From: Thermoguttaceae bacterium
GTDB lineage: Bacteria > Planctomycetota > Planctomycetia > Pirellulales > Thermoguttaceae
NCBI GenBank assembly: GCA_017559825.1
Contig: JAFYQR010000146.1
Location: 1 to 35,897 of the forward strand
Length of the DNA: 35,897 nt
Reading direction: 5' to 3'
In this document: positions 15,277 through 23,641 of the stretch, one piece after another
How positions within the stretch are numbered: position 1 is the stretch's first letter
Layout of the letters: each line of letters starts with the position of its first letter
Translations under genes and position numbers: made by a program
The notes under the pieces: model-generated
Databases searched by the model: none
The model's input: only the letters and a program-made list of their open reading frames with translations
What the model was told of the DNA's origin: nothing

Positions 15277-16275
15277 ATGAAAAATAAGATCGACGCTCGT
15301 ATTTTCGTCGTCGCCGCGCTCGCCGTCGCGCTCGCCGCCTCGACCGGCTGTCGTTCGGGTTGGAAGTTGGAAAATCCGTTCTCGAAAGCGCCCAAAGCGG
15401 CCGACGCCGACGCGCCGAGCGAACTCGACGAGTTGGACGACTTGACGCCGCCGCCGGAAAACTACACGGTCGGCGACGCGTCTCCGAAAAAAGTCGACGC
15501 TGATAAATCGCTCGCGCAAAAGGGCAAGTACGAAGCGGACGAACCTTCGAAACTCGCGAAAACGCCGGACGACGCTTCCGCGCTCGTTCAAAAGACGACG
15601 CCGAGCGCCGCGTCCGAAACGCCGTCGAGCGCGTTGGTCGCCAACCTTCCGCCGGAGCCGACGCAAAGTTTCAAAACGCCCGATTACAGCCAAAATTACC
15701 AAAGCGCCGACAATTTTCAAACCGCCCAAACCGCGCAAACCGTTCAAGCGCCGTATTCGGCGCCGAGCGCCGCGCGGCAAATCGCCGCGAGCGCGCCTTA
15801 CGTTCCGACGACGCCGCAAGCCGATTTCCCGACGGGCGCTTCGAACGCGTTCCCGACCGCGCAAAACGCTCCGGTCGCGCCCGGCGTCGATTATTCGACC
15901 TTCAACGTCGCCGCGCAAAACGCCCCGGTCGCCCCGCAATCCGACTTCCCGGCGGTCGATCCGAACGCGTTCCCGACCGCGCAAAACGCCCCGGTCGCCC
16001 CGCAAACCGACTTCCCGGCGGTCGATCCGAACGCGTTCCCAACCGCGCAAAACGCCCCGGTCGCCCCGCAAGCCGACTTCCCGGCGATCGATCCGAACGC
16101 GTTCCCGGTCGCGCCGAACGTTCCGTCGCAACCCGCTTACGTCGCGCAAAACTTTGATACGCCTGCGCCGCAAGCCGCGCCGAACGCCGCGACGCAAGAC
16201 GCTTACTCCGGCGTCCGTTATCAACCGCAAACGACGAGCGGCGGCTTCGCCCCAGGCAGCGTCGGCGTTTATTAA
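15277..16275 (+). CDS. Repeat-containing lipoprotein
   Basis: The 332-residue protein has a lipoprotein signal peptide: MKNKIDARIF, then VVAALAVALAASTG before Cys25, where lipid attachment is expected. The mature part starts with an Asp/Ala/Pro-rich stretch. The centre is built of 22-residue repeats with the core NAPVAPQ-DFPAVDPNAFPTAQ, three nearly identical copies plus degenerate copies on both sides. The C-terminus is Gln/Ala/Pro-rich with Tyr. It would be extended and surface- or periplasm-exposed, with no enzyme motif. AAAGGA lies 9 nt before the ATG. It has two promoter candidates upstream and a hairpin after the stop. Function unknown. Confidence 0.9.
   Translation: MKNKIDARIFVVAALAVALAASTGCRSGWKLENPFSKAPKAADADAPSELDELDDLTPPPENYTVGDASPKKVDADKSLAQKGKYEADEPSKLAKTPDDASALVQKTTPSAASETPSSALVANLPPEPTQSFKTPDYSQNYQSADNFQTAQTAQTVQAPYSAPSAARQIAASAPYVPTTPQADFPTGASNAFPTAQNAPVAPGVDYSTFNVAAQNAPVAPQSDFPAVDPNAFPTAQNAPVAPQTDFPAVDPNAFPTAQNAPVAPQADFPAIDPNAFPVAPNVPSQPAYVAQNFDTPAPQAAPNAATQDAYSGVRYQPQTTSGGFAPGSVGVY
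15913..16110 (+). repeat. Three tandem 66-bp repeats inside the lipoprotein gene
   Basis: Units begin at 15913, 15979 and 16045 (each starts GCGCAAAACGCCCCGGTC) and are nearly identical at DNA level. Partial, diverged units lie before (from about 15806) and after (to about 16125). The period is a multiple of three, so copy changes keep the frame. Confidence 0.9.
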
Positions 16276-16320
16276 GAGAAGCGTTTCGGCGCCGCGTTCG
16301 AATCCGACGTCAAAGAACGA

Positions 16321-16360
16321 GAGGGGATTTCTTCAAAAAAAGAAGTCCCTCCTTTGCTTT
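16321..16360 (+). terminator. Terminator-like hairpin after the lipoprotein gene
   Basis: GAGGGGA...CTTC pairs with GAAG...TCCCTC around an A7 loop, with a small bulge, followed by CTTTGCTTTC. It lies 46 nt past the stop. The stem is interrupted and the T-tract is broken, so moderate confidence. Confidence 0.55.
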
Positions 16361-16361
16361 C

Positions 16362-16387
16362 TTGACAAAACGTTATAATAAGAATAT
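16362..16387 (+). promoter_or_regulatory. Promoter-like elements before the homocysteine methyltransferase gene
   Basis: A perfect TTGACA (16362-16367) and a perfect TATAAT (16374-16379) occur within 18 bp, too close to form one promoter. TATAAT may pair with a weak TTTGCT upstream, or TTGACA with the AATATC region downstream. The start would give a leader of about 170-180 nt, which holds a small GGGGG/CCCCC hairpin (16453-16471) but no riboswitch I recognise. Confidence 0.35.
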
Positions 16388-16557
16388 CCCGTCGAACGAG
16401 CGAAACGGAGTCGGCGCTTTTCGCGTTTCCGCTTCGTCCGCCGCGCTCGATTGGGGGCGCCGTTTTCCCCCTATTAATAATATTGGCAAAATTTTGACGA
16501 CAAGGCGACGTCGCGCCGACGAACCGCGACGCTCGCGCAAGGAATAAAGGCGACGCA

Positions 16558-17448
16558 ATGCAAAACGAAACGTTGAAAACTTGGTTGGCCGGCGGCCCGC
16601 TCCTAATCGACGGCGGTTGGGGGACGGAGTTCCAAAAACGCGGTCTCCCGGTCGGCGCGCACCCGGACCTTTGGAACCTCGAAAACCCGGACGCGGTGAA
16701 AGCGGTCGCGAAATCTTACGTCGACGCCGGTTCCGATATTATTTTGACGAACACGTTCGGCTCGTCGCGCTTCGTCTTGGCGCACCGCGACGCCGCCGAT
16801 AAGGTTGCGGAAATCAACCGTCGCGGCGTCGAATTGTCGAAAGAAGCCGCTTCGGAAGCGACCGGGCGCAAGGTTCGCGTTCTCGCGTCGGTCGGCCCGA
16901 CCGGCGTAATGCTCGCGCTCGGCGACGTTTCGCCGGAAGAGGTTTACGACGCGTTCGTCGAGCAGATCGAAGCGCAAAAAGCGGGCGGCGCGGACGGCGT
17001 CGTCGTCGAAACGTCGAGCGACCCGCAAGAAATGGCGCTCGCGGTGAAAGCGGCCAAGTCGCTCGGTCTCGTCGCGATCGCGTCCGGCACGTTCGACAGC
17101 GGCAAGAAAAAAGACCGCACGATGATGGGCGCGACGCCGGAATCGTTCGCGCAAGCGGCGGAGGAAGCGGGCGCCGACGCGGTCGGCTCGAACTGCGGTC
17201 GCGGAATCGAAACGTTCGTCGAAATCTGCTCGCGAATGAAAGCCGTTGCGTCCCTCCCGCTTTGGATGAAGGGGAACGCCGGCCTCCCGAAGATGGTCGA
17301 CGGCGCGACCGTTTACGACCAAACGCCGGAAGGTTTCGCCGCCGAAGCGTTGAAAGTCGTCGCCGAGGGCGCGTCCTTTATCGGCGGTTGTTGCGGTTCG
17401 AACCCGGCGTTCATCGCCGCCGTCCGCGCCGCGCTCAACGCTCGTTGA
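16558..17448 (+). CDS. Homocysteine S-methyltransferase family protein
   Basis: This is a single-domain zinc-dependent methyltransferase of the Hcy/MmuM/BHMT family, transferring a methyl group to homocysteine to make methionine. The start DGGWGTEFQKRG resembles the family's DGGMGTEL motif. The zinc ligands are visible as Cys in VGSNCGRG and the Cys pair in IGGCCGS near the C-terminus. LTNTFGSSRF and GPTG are also typical. At 296 residues it is the catalytic domain only, without the cobalamin, folate or MTHFR domains found in fused members, so the methyl donor cannot be told. AAGGAATAAAGG lies before the ATG. glnS follows after 95 nt on the same strand. Confidence 0.9.
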   Translation: MQNETLKTWLAGGPLLIDGGWGTEFQKRGLPVGAHPDLWNLENPDAVKAVAKSYVDAGSDIILTNTFGSSRFVLAHRDAADKVAEINRRGVELSKEAASEATGRKVRVLASVGPTGVMLALGDVSPEEVYDAFVEQIEAQKAGGADGVVVETSSDPQEMALAVKAAKSLGLVAIASGTFDSGKKKDRTMMGATPESFAQAAEEAGADAVGSNCGRGIETFVEICSRMKAVASLPLWMKGNAGLPKMVDGATVYDQTPEGFAAEALKVVAEGASFIGGCCGSNPAFIAAVRAALNAR

Positions 17449-17543
17449 CCCGCGTCGACGCCTTACCCTGTTTAACAAAATTTCTTATTTCAACCGACTC
17501 AACGCCTTAATCGCTCCGCTCGACGGCGCGAAGGAGTCATCGC

Positions 17544-19259
17544 ATGACGACGCAAAACCCGGAAAATCTCGAACCGAACGCCGCGCCCGAAAAGGCCCGT
17601 TCGCTCCACTTCATCGAGCAAATCATCGAAGAAGACAACCGCTCCGGCAAGTTCGGAAACCGCGTTCACACCCGTTTTCCTCCGGAACCGAACGGCTACC
17701 TGCACATCGGGCACGCGAAGTCGATCGTCTTGAACTCCGGTTTGGCCAAGGAATACGGCGGCCTCTTCAACCTCCGTTTCGACGACACGAACCCGGCGAA
17801 AGAAGACGTCGAATACGTCGAATCGATTAAGGAAGACGTCGCTTGGCTCGGCGCGAATTGGGAAGACCGTCTCTTCTTCGCGTCGGACTACTTCGAACAA
17901 ATGTACGACTACGCCGTCCAACTGATCAAGAAGGGTAAGGCTTACGTCTGCGACCTGACCGCCGATCAAATCCGCGAAACCCGCGGGACCCCGACCGAAC
18001 CGGGGAAACCGAGCCCTTGGCGCGACCGTTCCGTCGAAGAGAACCTCGACCTCTTCCAACGGATGCGCGACGGCGAGTTCCCGGACGGCTCGAAAACGCT
18101 CCGCGCTAAGATCGATATGGCGTCGCCGAACTTCAATATGCGCGACCCGGTGATGTACCGCATCGTCCGCGCGCCGCACCACCGTCAAGGGACGAAGTGG
18201 AACATCTATCCGATGTACGACTGGGCGCACGGGCTCGAAGACTCGATCGAAGGGATCACGCACTCGATCTGCACGCTCGAATTCGAGCATCACCGTCCGC
18301 TTTACGAATGGTTCCTGAACGAACTCGGCGTTTATCGTCCGCAACAAATCGAGTTCGCGCGCCTGAACCTGACCTACGCCGTCATGAGCAAGCGCAAGCT
18401 GATCGAACTCGTCAAGGGCGGTTACGTCGCCGGTTGGGACGACCCGCGCATGCCGACGATTTGCGGTCTCCGCCGTCGCGGTTACACGCCGGAAGCGATT
18501 CGTCTCTTCTGCCAAACGATCGGCGTCGCGAAGTTCAACAGCACGATCGAAGCGACCGTCCTCGAAAACAGCCTCCGCGAAGTCCTCAATAAGTCGGCGC
18601 TCCGTCGTATGGCGGTGTTGAACCCGATCAAGTTGATCATCGACAACTATCCGGAAGGGCAAACCGAGACGCTGACCGCCGTCAACAACCCGGAAAACGA
18701 AGCGGACGGAACGCGCGAAGTCCCGTTCTCGAAAACGCTTTACATCGAGCGCGACGACTTTATGGAAGACGCGCCGAAGAAGTATTTCCGCTTGACGCCG
18801 GGCAAGGAAGTGCGTTTGCGTTACGCTTATTACGTTACGTGCAAAAACTGCGTCAAGGACGCGGACGGGAACGTCGTCGAAGTTCACTGCGATTACGACC
18901 CGGAAACGCGCGGCGGTCAAAGCGCGGACGGGCGCAAAGTCCAAGGGACGATTCACTGGGTCGACGCGGCGACGGCGCTGAACGCCGAAGTCCGCCTTTA
19001 CGACCGTTTATTTAGCGTTCCGAACCCGGACGACCCGCAAAATACCGGCGATTACAAAGATTACCTCAACGCCGATTCGTTGACGGTGATCGAAAACGCG
19101 AAACTGGAACCGGCCCTCGCCGACGCGACGCTCGACGAGCGTTACCAATTCGAACGCGTCGGTTATTTCGCTCTCGACAAAGCGTCGACGCCGGAAAAAC
19201 CGGTCTTCAACCGCGCCGCGTCGCTGCGCGATTCTTGGAGCAAAATCGCGAAAAAGTAA
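17544..19259 (+). CDS. glnS: Glutaminyl-tRNA synthetase
   Basis: This class I aminoacyl-tRNA synthetase charges tRNA-Gln. The HIGH motif is at residues 54-57 (LHIGHAKS), preceded by the family's RFPPEPNGY. The KMSKS equivalent is VMSKR at 280-284, as usual for GlnRS. The DDTNP motif and the C-terminal beta-barrel anticodon-binding region ([23 protein letters not shown]) are present. The 571-residue length is typical. AAGGAG lies 8 nt before the ATG. Codon use is more restricted than in neighbours, as expected for a well-expressed gene. A terminator hairpin follows. Confidence 0.98.
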   Translation: MTTQNPENLEPNAAPEKARSLHFIEQIIEEDNRSGKFGNRVHTRFPPEPNGYLHIGHAKSIVLNSGLAKEYGGLFNLRFDDTNPAKEDVEYVESIKEDVAWLGANWEDRLFFASDYFEQMYDYAVQLIKKGKAYVCDLTADQIRETRGTPTEPGKPSPWRDRSVEENLDLFQRMRDGEFPDGSKTLRAKIDMASPNFNMRDPVMYRIVRAPHHRQGTKWNIYPMYDWAHGLEDSIEGITHSICTLEFEHHRPLYEWFLNELGVYRPQQIEFARLNLTYAVMSKRKLIELVKGGYVAGWDDPRMPTICGLRRRGYTPEAIRLFCQTIGVAKFNSTIEATVLENSLREVLNKSALRRMAVLNPIKLIIDNYPEGQTETLTAVNNPENEADGTREVPFSKTLYIERDDFMEDAPKKYFRLTPGKEVRLRYAYYVTCKNCVKDADGNVVEVHCDYDPETRGGQSADGRKVQGTIHWVDAATALNAEVRLYDRLFSVPNPDDPQNTGDYKDYLNADSLTVIENAKLEPALADATLDERYQFERVGYFALDKASTPEKPVFNRAASLRDSWSKIAKK

Positions 19260-19287
19260 CGCGAACCGCTAAAACGCGTTAAAAACG

Positions 19288-19336
19288 AACCGACGCCGCG
19301 TCCGTTTCCCCGCGGAAAGGTCGCGACGTCGGTTTT
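19288..19336 (+). terminator. Terminator after glnS
   Basis: AACCGACG (19288-19295) pairs perfectly with CGTCGGTT (19327-19334), with a second internal CCGCG/CGCGG stem. TT follows. It lies 28 nt past the glnS stop. Confidence 0.7.
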
Positions 19337-19383
19337 CGCGTTTCTTGTCGCCGTTAAAGTTTACGCGACTTTCGCAATTTCCA

Positions 19384-19431
19384 ATAAAAACGCCGCGCCC
19401 TTCCCGTTTCTCCGGAAATCGACGCGGCGTT
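19384..19431 (-). terminator. Rho-independent terminator after the DNA methyltransferase gene
   Basis: On the minus strand AACGCCGCG (19431-19423) pairs perfectly with CGCGGCGTT (19397-19389), nine pairs, followed by TTTATTGG. It lies 33 nt past the methyltransferase stop and faces the glnS terminator. Confidence 0.75.
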
Positions 19432-19463
19432 TGCGTCTTGCCGTTAAATTTTGCGCGGCTTTT

Positions 19464-20387
19464 CTATTCCGTCGTTTTTCCGACGTTCTCCGCTTTTTCG
19501 AGCGCGAGTCGCAGCGTTTCGGCGACAAACTCGGCCAACTTAACCGGAACGGCGTTCCCGATCATCTGCTCCGCGTCGGTTTTCGTCCCAATCCAACGGA
19601 AATCCGCCGGGAACGTCTGAATCTGCGCGCGTTCGGCGGTCGTCAACGCTCGAACTTCCGGACGTTCGGCCAACGAGCAAGCGTCGTTCGGATGACCGGG
19701 GTACCCCTTCGGAACGGGCCGGTTGACGCCGCGCATCGTCGGCGCCGGTTCGTCGACCGAAAAAACGGCGCGACGGTTGTAATTCCGCGGGTGCCGATAA
19801 TAATACTCGAACGGTAGAGAATCGCCGAAATAATCGCGCACAGTCGTCGGCGTTTTCGAGAGCCGCGATTCGATAATTTCGGTCGCGAAACCGTCTTCAC
19901 CCCCCTGAATCCCGAGGCAAACGAAGCGCTTGCGTTTTTGCGGCGCCCCGCAACGGCTCGCGTCGAGAACCATTTCGGTCAACCCGTAACCCGCGTCCTT
20001 AAAGATCTTGCGCGCCGACGCGAACGCCTTGCTGAGCCGGGCCCGCTCGACGTTTTCCATCGCGAAACAGCGCGGGCGAATCTCCGAAACGATGCGAGCG
20101 AAACACTCGGTCAGGTTGGCGCGCTCCGCCTCGACCCGTTTCCCGGCTTGCGAAAAATCTTGGCAGGGCGGCCCGCCGATAATCAGCTCCGGCGAAAACG
20201 CGCGAATCTCCGCGACCGCCGCGTCGACGTTCGACAAATCGGTTTCAGAAACCGGATGGTCGAAGTTCGCTCGGTAACACGCCGCGGCGGTCGGCCAAAA
20301 CTCGAACGCGCCGACGACGTTAAACCCTTGCCGCGCAAAACCTAACGACAACCCGCCGCACCCGGCGAACAAATCGACCGTTCTCAT
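19464..20387 (-). CDS. dcm: DNA (cytosine-5-)-methyltransferase, apparently solitary
   Basis: The 307-residue enzyme carries the ordered C5-methyltransferase motifs. Motif I is LFAGCGGLSLGF (residues 6-17), motif IV GGPPCQDFS with catalytic Cys75, motif VI ENV (111-113) and motif VIII QKRKR (150-154). A target-recognition region follows (YYRHPRNYNRRAVFSVDEPA), then motif IX (ALTTAERAQIQTFP) and motif X (GNAVP). The recognition sequence cannot be read from this. Neighbours are glnS and a glycosidase-like gene; no restriction endonuclease, Vsr or other modification gene is in the window. It has its own promoter and terminator. It may act in epigenetic regulation or be a remnant of a restriction system. 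The symbol dcm is used for the family only. Confidence 0.93.
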   Translation of the reverse strand: MRTVDLFAGCGGLSLGFARQGFNVVGAFEFWPTAAACYRANFDHPVSETDLSNVDAAVAEIRAFSPELIIGGPPCQDFSQAGKRVEAERANLTECFARIVSEIRPRCFAMENVERARLSKAFASARKIFKDAGYGLTEMVLDASRCGAPQKRKRFVCLGIQGGEDGFATEIIESRLSKTPTTVRDYFGDSLPFEYYYRHPRNYNRRAVFSVDEPAPTMRGVNRPVPKGYPGHPNDACSLAERPEVRALTTAERAQIQTFPADFRWIGTKTDAEQMIGNAVPVKLAEFVAETLRLALEKAENVGKTTE

Positions 20388-20459
20388 CGTCTTTCGTTTT
20401 TCTCCGTTTCGAGCCGTTTTTTCGGAACGCTACCAACGTTCGCGCCGCTTAATCTCCCG

Positions 20460-20487
20460 ATTATAAAGCGTTTGCCGCCGCCGTCAA
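20460..20487 (-). promoter_or_regulatory. Sigma70-type promoter of the methyltransferase gene
   Basis: On the minus strand TTGACG (20487-20482) and a perfect TATAAT (20465-20460) are spaced by 16 bp. The pair lies 73 nt upstream of the ATG. Confidence 0.75.
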
Positions 20488-20502
20488 GGGAGCGCCGAAA
20501 CG

Positions 20503-20549
20503 CAAAAACGGCGAAACGCCGTCAAACTTCGCGACGCTTCGCCGTTTTA
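20503..20549 (-). terminator. Rho-independent terminator after the glycosidase-like gene
   Basis: On the minus strand AAACGGCGAA (20547-20538) pairs perfectly with TTCGCCGTTT (20515-20506), ten pairs, continuing into a T-tract (TTTTTGCG overall). It lies 64 nt past the gene's stop and just before the methyltransferase promoter, isolating the two units. Confidence 0.8.
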
Positions 20550-20610
20550 TCCAATTTCGTCGTTTTTTTCCGATCGAACGCCTCAACGCGGCCGACCTAT
20601 CCCGCCGATT

Positions 20611-22995
20611 TTACGGCGCGACCGTTACGAAGACGCCTTCGCCCGGCGCGAGGTAGAAGTTCGCGAAGCCGTCCGCGTCCGGCTCGACCGTCGTCGGGAC
20701 GCCGCGCGTCCAAGCGGTCGCCGTTCCGTCGAGCTTCAGACGAACCGTCGCGCCGCGATTCGCTTCCCAGTCGGCCATATTCACCAACGTGAACGCCGCG
20801 CCGGGCCCGTCTTTGCGCTCGAAACAGCCGATAAGGAGCGGTTCGTCGCAACGGATTTCGCGAATCGTTTCGAAATTTTTGTATTCGTTCTTCATTTTCA
20901 AATACGGCGTCGCGTCGCTGCAGTTATGCGTAAAGGCGCCGACGTTGCGGTACTTGACGTATTCGTCCGAAAGCCGCCGCAACTCTTGGAAGACCGGGCG
21001 CGCCTCGTACCAAGCCGTCGACTTCGCGCTCTTCACGTCGACCAACGACGGGAACTCCGGATTGTATCCGGCGTAAGTCCAGCAGAGAATACACTTGCAA
21101 CCGAACGACAACATCGAGTAACACTGCCAACGGTACTCCGCTTCGGTCGGGGTGCGCTTCCCGTCCGTCCAAGCGAACGTTTGAATATAACACCAAAATT
21201 CTTTGTCGTACTCGCGGGCGACGGTCGCGATCGCGTTGATCGACTCGACGTAATCTTGGTAGGTAACCTTCTTGCCGCCGACCCAGTTGAGCGGGTAAAT
21301 GTCGGTGCAAATGTAATCGACGTCGAACTTTTTGCAGAAATCTTCGCAGTAACGGCGGTAAACGTTCGGGTCGACGTCGTAATACTCGATGGCGGCGGCC
21401 CCGGCCCCGTATTTCAGCTGCGCGTCGTTGGCGTACATCGGCAAAAGGTTGATATACGGGACTTTGCCGGTCGCGTCGGAGTACCGTTTCGAGATCGCGG
21501 CGAGTTTGTCGTAATCGTCGGAACCGGGCTCGTCGGTAACGTAGTGCCCGGCGTAATTCGGCCAATCGCAGTACTCCGCCGTCGCGGTCTCCGGATTCGC
21601 GAAGCCGCCGTCGTTGACGTAAACCTCGACGCCGCGTCGCGCCGCCGTTTGCAGGAGCGTTTTCGTCGGAACGCCCGGCATCGCGATCAAAAAGTCGAAA
21701 CCGCAATCGGCGTAAGTCCGCATATACTCGTCGTTAAAGTCGGCGGGCCGGAAGTTCCCCCAAGCGCCGATTCGGAGCCGTTCGCGCCCGAAATACTCGG
21801 CGTCGAAGGGGGAATCGATCAAAACGTCGAGGGCGCGTTCGACCGCCTCCGCGACGCAAACCGCCCCTTGCGCCCGCGTCAAAACGGCGCTTTCGCCGGT
21901 CGCCTCAAACGCCGCCTTCAAACCGGAAGCGTCGACGCCGAAACTCGCCAAACGCTCGCAAGCCGCCGCTTTTTCCGCGTCGGTCGTCGGCTCGTCGGGG
22001 CGGAACGCGTTCTTTTCGTCGGCGGCGAAGAATCCGCGAGCGACGGCGAACCGAATCGCCCGTTCGTCCGAGCGCCCGGCGACGTCGGTTAGCGACGCGG
22101 ACTCTTCCGAAACGGTCAAGCGATACGGCCCCGGCGCGACCGCTCGAAAGGTCGTAAAGCCGAGCCGCGTCGTCGACGAAAGGAGCGCGGCGCCTTTATT
22201 TTCTTCTCCAACGCGAACGGCGACAATCGTTTCCGGACGCGCTCCGGCGGCGAGTATTTTCGGCGCGTCTTCGGCGTTTTGCAGGAGATAATCGGCGCGA
22301 CGCCAACCGTCGGCGAGCGTTCCGCCGGGAATTTCGCCCTTTTGCAGCGGCGCGGTCAGCGTCGACGGGAGCGAATAATCGGGCGCGTCGTTCGCTTCGG
22401 CGAGGAACGCGCGGGCCGCTTCTTCGCTCGGGAAGAAGCCGAGTCGGGAGAGCGAAATCGTCGAGCCGGGCGAACTCGGATTCGTCGCGTCAAGCCGGAA
22501 CGACGAGACGACGCCCTTCCATTGTCGGTGCGGGAAGGAGCGCATATCGACGACCAAATCGCGCCAAACGCCGTCGCAAACGACCGGGAATTGCGAGTAA
22601 CTCTTATCGGAAAGGCTTGTTAGTTCGTCGGTTGTGAAGAAGATTCCGCCGACTTTTTGGTCGGACACGATCTTGTATCGGAACGCGAAAAAGGGCCGCT
22701 CCGCCGCCGCGAACCGAGCGTTTTCGTCGATCGGTAGCGAGAACGTCGCGTCGGTTCCTACGACGTCCATCGTCGTCAAGCCGGTTTCGACGCGCAAATC
22801 CGCCCCTCCGACCGTCGCGTCGGCGGCGTCCGAACCGTTGTTGAGAATCCAAGCGGGCGCTTTCGGCGTTCCCTTTTCGACCGGAACTTCGTCGGCAAGC
22901 GTCGGCGAAATCGGCGACAAAACCGCGAGCGCGGCTCCGGCGAGCGTCGCCCAACGAAGCGAACGTCGCGTTTTTGAATTGCGTTTCAACGTCAT
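20611..22995 (-). CDS. Secreted glycoside-hydrolase-like protein with S-layer-homology-like module
   Basis: The 794-residue protein has a signal peptide (MTLKRNSKTRRSLRWATLAGAALAVLSPISPTLA). An N-terminal beta-rich region (to about 205) looks like a carbohydrate-binding or jelly-roll domain. Near residues 300-400 a region resembles degenerate S-layer-homology repeats (AVARGFFAADEKNAFRPDEP, then VLTRAQGAVCVAEAVERAL). The C-terminal half looks like a TIM-barrel glycosidase-type domain, with YADCGFDFLIAMPG, GHYVTDEPG (acidic residues near 487-489), YICTDIYPLNW and WCYIQTFAW, and a final beta domain. Exact family and substrate are not recognised. GAGGAAA precedes the ATG. It is a single-gene unit with its own terminator, probably acting outside the cytosol on glycans. 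Confidence 0.85.
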   Translation of the reverse strand: MTLKRNSKTRRSLRWATLAGAALAVLSPISPTLADEVPVEKGTPKAPAWILNNGSDAADATVGGADLRVETGLTTMDVVGTDATFSLPIDENARFAAAERPFFAFRYKIVSDQKVGGIFFTTDELTSLSDKSYSQFPVVCDGVWRDLVVDMRSFPHRQWKGVVSSFRLDATNPSSPGSTISLSRLGFFPSEEAARAFLAEANDAPDYSLPSTLTAPLQKGEIPGGTLADGWRRADYLLQNAEDAPKILAAGARPETIVAVRVGEENKGAALLSSTTRLGFTTFRAVAPGPYRLTVSEESASLTDVAGRSDERAIRFAVARGFFAADEKNAFRPDEPTTDAEKAAACERLASFGVDASGLKAAFEATGESAVLTRAQGAVCVAEAVERALDVLIDSPFDAEYFGRERLRIGAWGNFRPADFNDEYMRTYADCGFDFLIAMPGVPTKTLLQTAARRGVEVYVNDGGFANPETATAEYCDWPNYAGHYVTDEPGSDDYDKLAAISKRYSDATGKVPYINLLPMYANDAQLKYGAGAAAIEYYDVDPNVYRRYCEDFCKKFDVDYICTDIYPLNWVGGKKVTYQDYVESINAIATVAREYDKEFWCYIQTFAWTDGKRTPTEAEYRWQCYSMLSFGCKCILCWTYAGYNPEFPSLVDVKSAKSTAWYEARPVFQELRRLSDEYVKYRNVGAFTHNCSDATPYLKMKNEYKNFETIREIRCDEPLLIGCFERKDGPGAAFTLVNMADWEANRGATVRLKLDGTATAWTRGVPTTVEPDADGFANFYLAPGEGVFVTVAP

Positions 22996-23155
22996 TTTCC
23001 TCGGTTCCTTTTACCTATTTTCATCTTTTTCGCTTTTTTAACCGCCTCGACCGCGTTCGACGGTTATTTTCGGCGGCGATTTTTAGCGTTTTTCGGCGAT
23101 TTTTCACCTTTTTTCGCCGTTTTGACCGTTTTCGCGGCGTTTTTTACGGCCCTCG

Positions 23156-23183
23156 TTGCGAAATCGCGTTTTTTTTATACAAT
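23156..23183 (+). promoter_or_regulatory. Promoter candidate upstream of purE
   Basis: TTGCGA (23156-23161) and TACAAT (23178-23183) are spaced by 16 bp, with an eight-T run before the -10 box. The purE ATG is about 460 nt downstream, which would give a long leader carrying the palindrome array. Confidence 0.5.
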
Positions 23184-23280
23184 GAACGCGACGAACGGGT
23201 TCATTTTACCGCGAAGCGCTCGGCGATTCAAGCGTTTTTTCGGTCGCTTTCGTTAAGCGGCGGAAAAAACGTCCCAAGAG

Positions 23281-23395
23281 CGGAAAATTTCCCGCCGAAC
23301 GCAAAAAAAGCCCCAAAACGAAAAATTATTTCGCCGAGCGCAAAAAATGCGAAAAATTTCTCGCCCAGCGCTCAAAAGCCGAAAACATTCTCCGG
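23281..23395 (+). repeat. Four imperfect AT-cored palindromes at about 30-38 bp spacing
   Basis: Short inverted repeats with A/T cores and CG ends occur at 23281-23294 (CGGAAAATTTCCCG), 23319-23333 (CGAAAAATTATTTCG), 23349-23364 (GCGAAAAATTTCTCGC) and 23379-23395 (CCGAAAACATTCTCCGG). Centres are about 38, 30 and 30 bp apart. The linkers are also alike (CCGAACGCAAAAAA, CCGAGCGCAAAAAAT, CCAGCGCTCAAAAG). They may be operator repeats or RNA hairpins. Confidence 0.55.
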
Positions 23396-23641
23396 CGGCG
23401 ACGCGTCGACGACGCTCTCGACGCGTTCATTAATATATTAAGGGCAAAATCGGCGAAAAAACGTCGCGTCCGCTTCCCCAACCGGCGGTCGAGCGACGCG
23501 AGGAGCGCGTTTTTCGCCCCGCGTTTGCTTGCGTCGCCGCGAGTCGGCGTCGGTCGAACGGCGAGAAAAGCGGGCTTTCGCGTTCCCGTTCCCCTTCCAA
23601 ACAAGCCAAAAATCAACCATTTTTCAATAAAGGAAACCAAA

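Larger units (their letters stand above)
22996..23641. other. Divergent intergenic region and purE leader
   Basis: This 646-base stretch lies between the divergent glycosidase-like gene and purE. It has a plus-strand promoter candidate (23156-23183), an array of four imperfect palindromes (23281-23395), and T-rich sequence near 23000-23180. No convincing gene is seen; the plus-strand frame across 22974-23441 is Phe/Arg-rich and lacks family features. No purine riboswitch was recognised. Confidence 0.5.

Noticed and set aside
15913..16110. CRISPR-like appearance of regular repeats
   Set aside because: The units are contiguous, without spacers, in frame and coding.
15175..16230. Long minus-strand frame with GLRGDRGVLRG-type repeats
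   Set aside because: It is the antisense of the repeat lipoprotein; its repeats come from the 66-bp units of the real gene.
16380..16557. SAM or SAH riboswitch in the homocysteine methyltransferase leader
   Set aside because: No conserved riboswitch core was recognised; only a short GGGGG/CCCCC hairpin is visible.
17499..18956. Long minus-strand frame opposite glnS
   Set aside because: glnS is certain on the plus strand; the antisense frame is a result of NCG codon skew.
23281..23395. CRISPR or tRNA-like array in the purE leader
   Set aside because: The repeats are imperfect palindromes with similar linkers, not identical repeats with unique spacers, and no cas gene is present.
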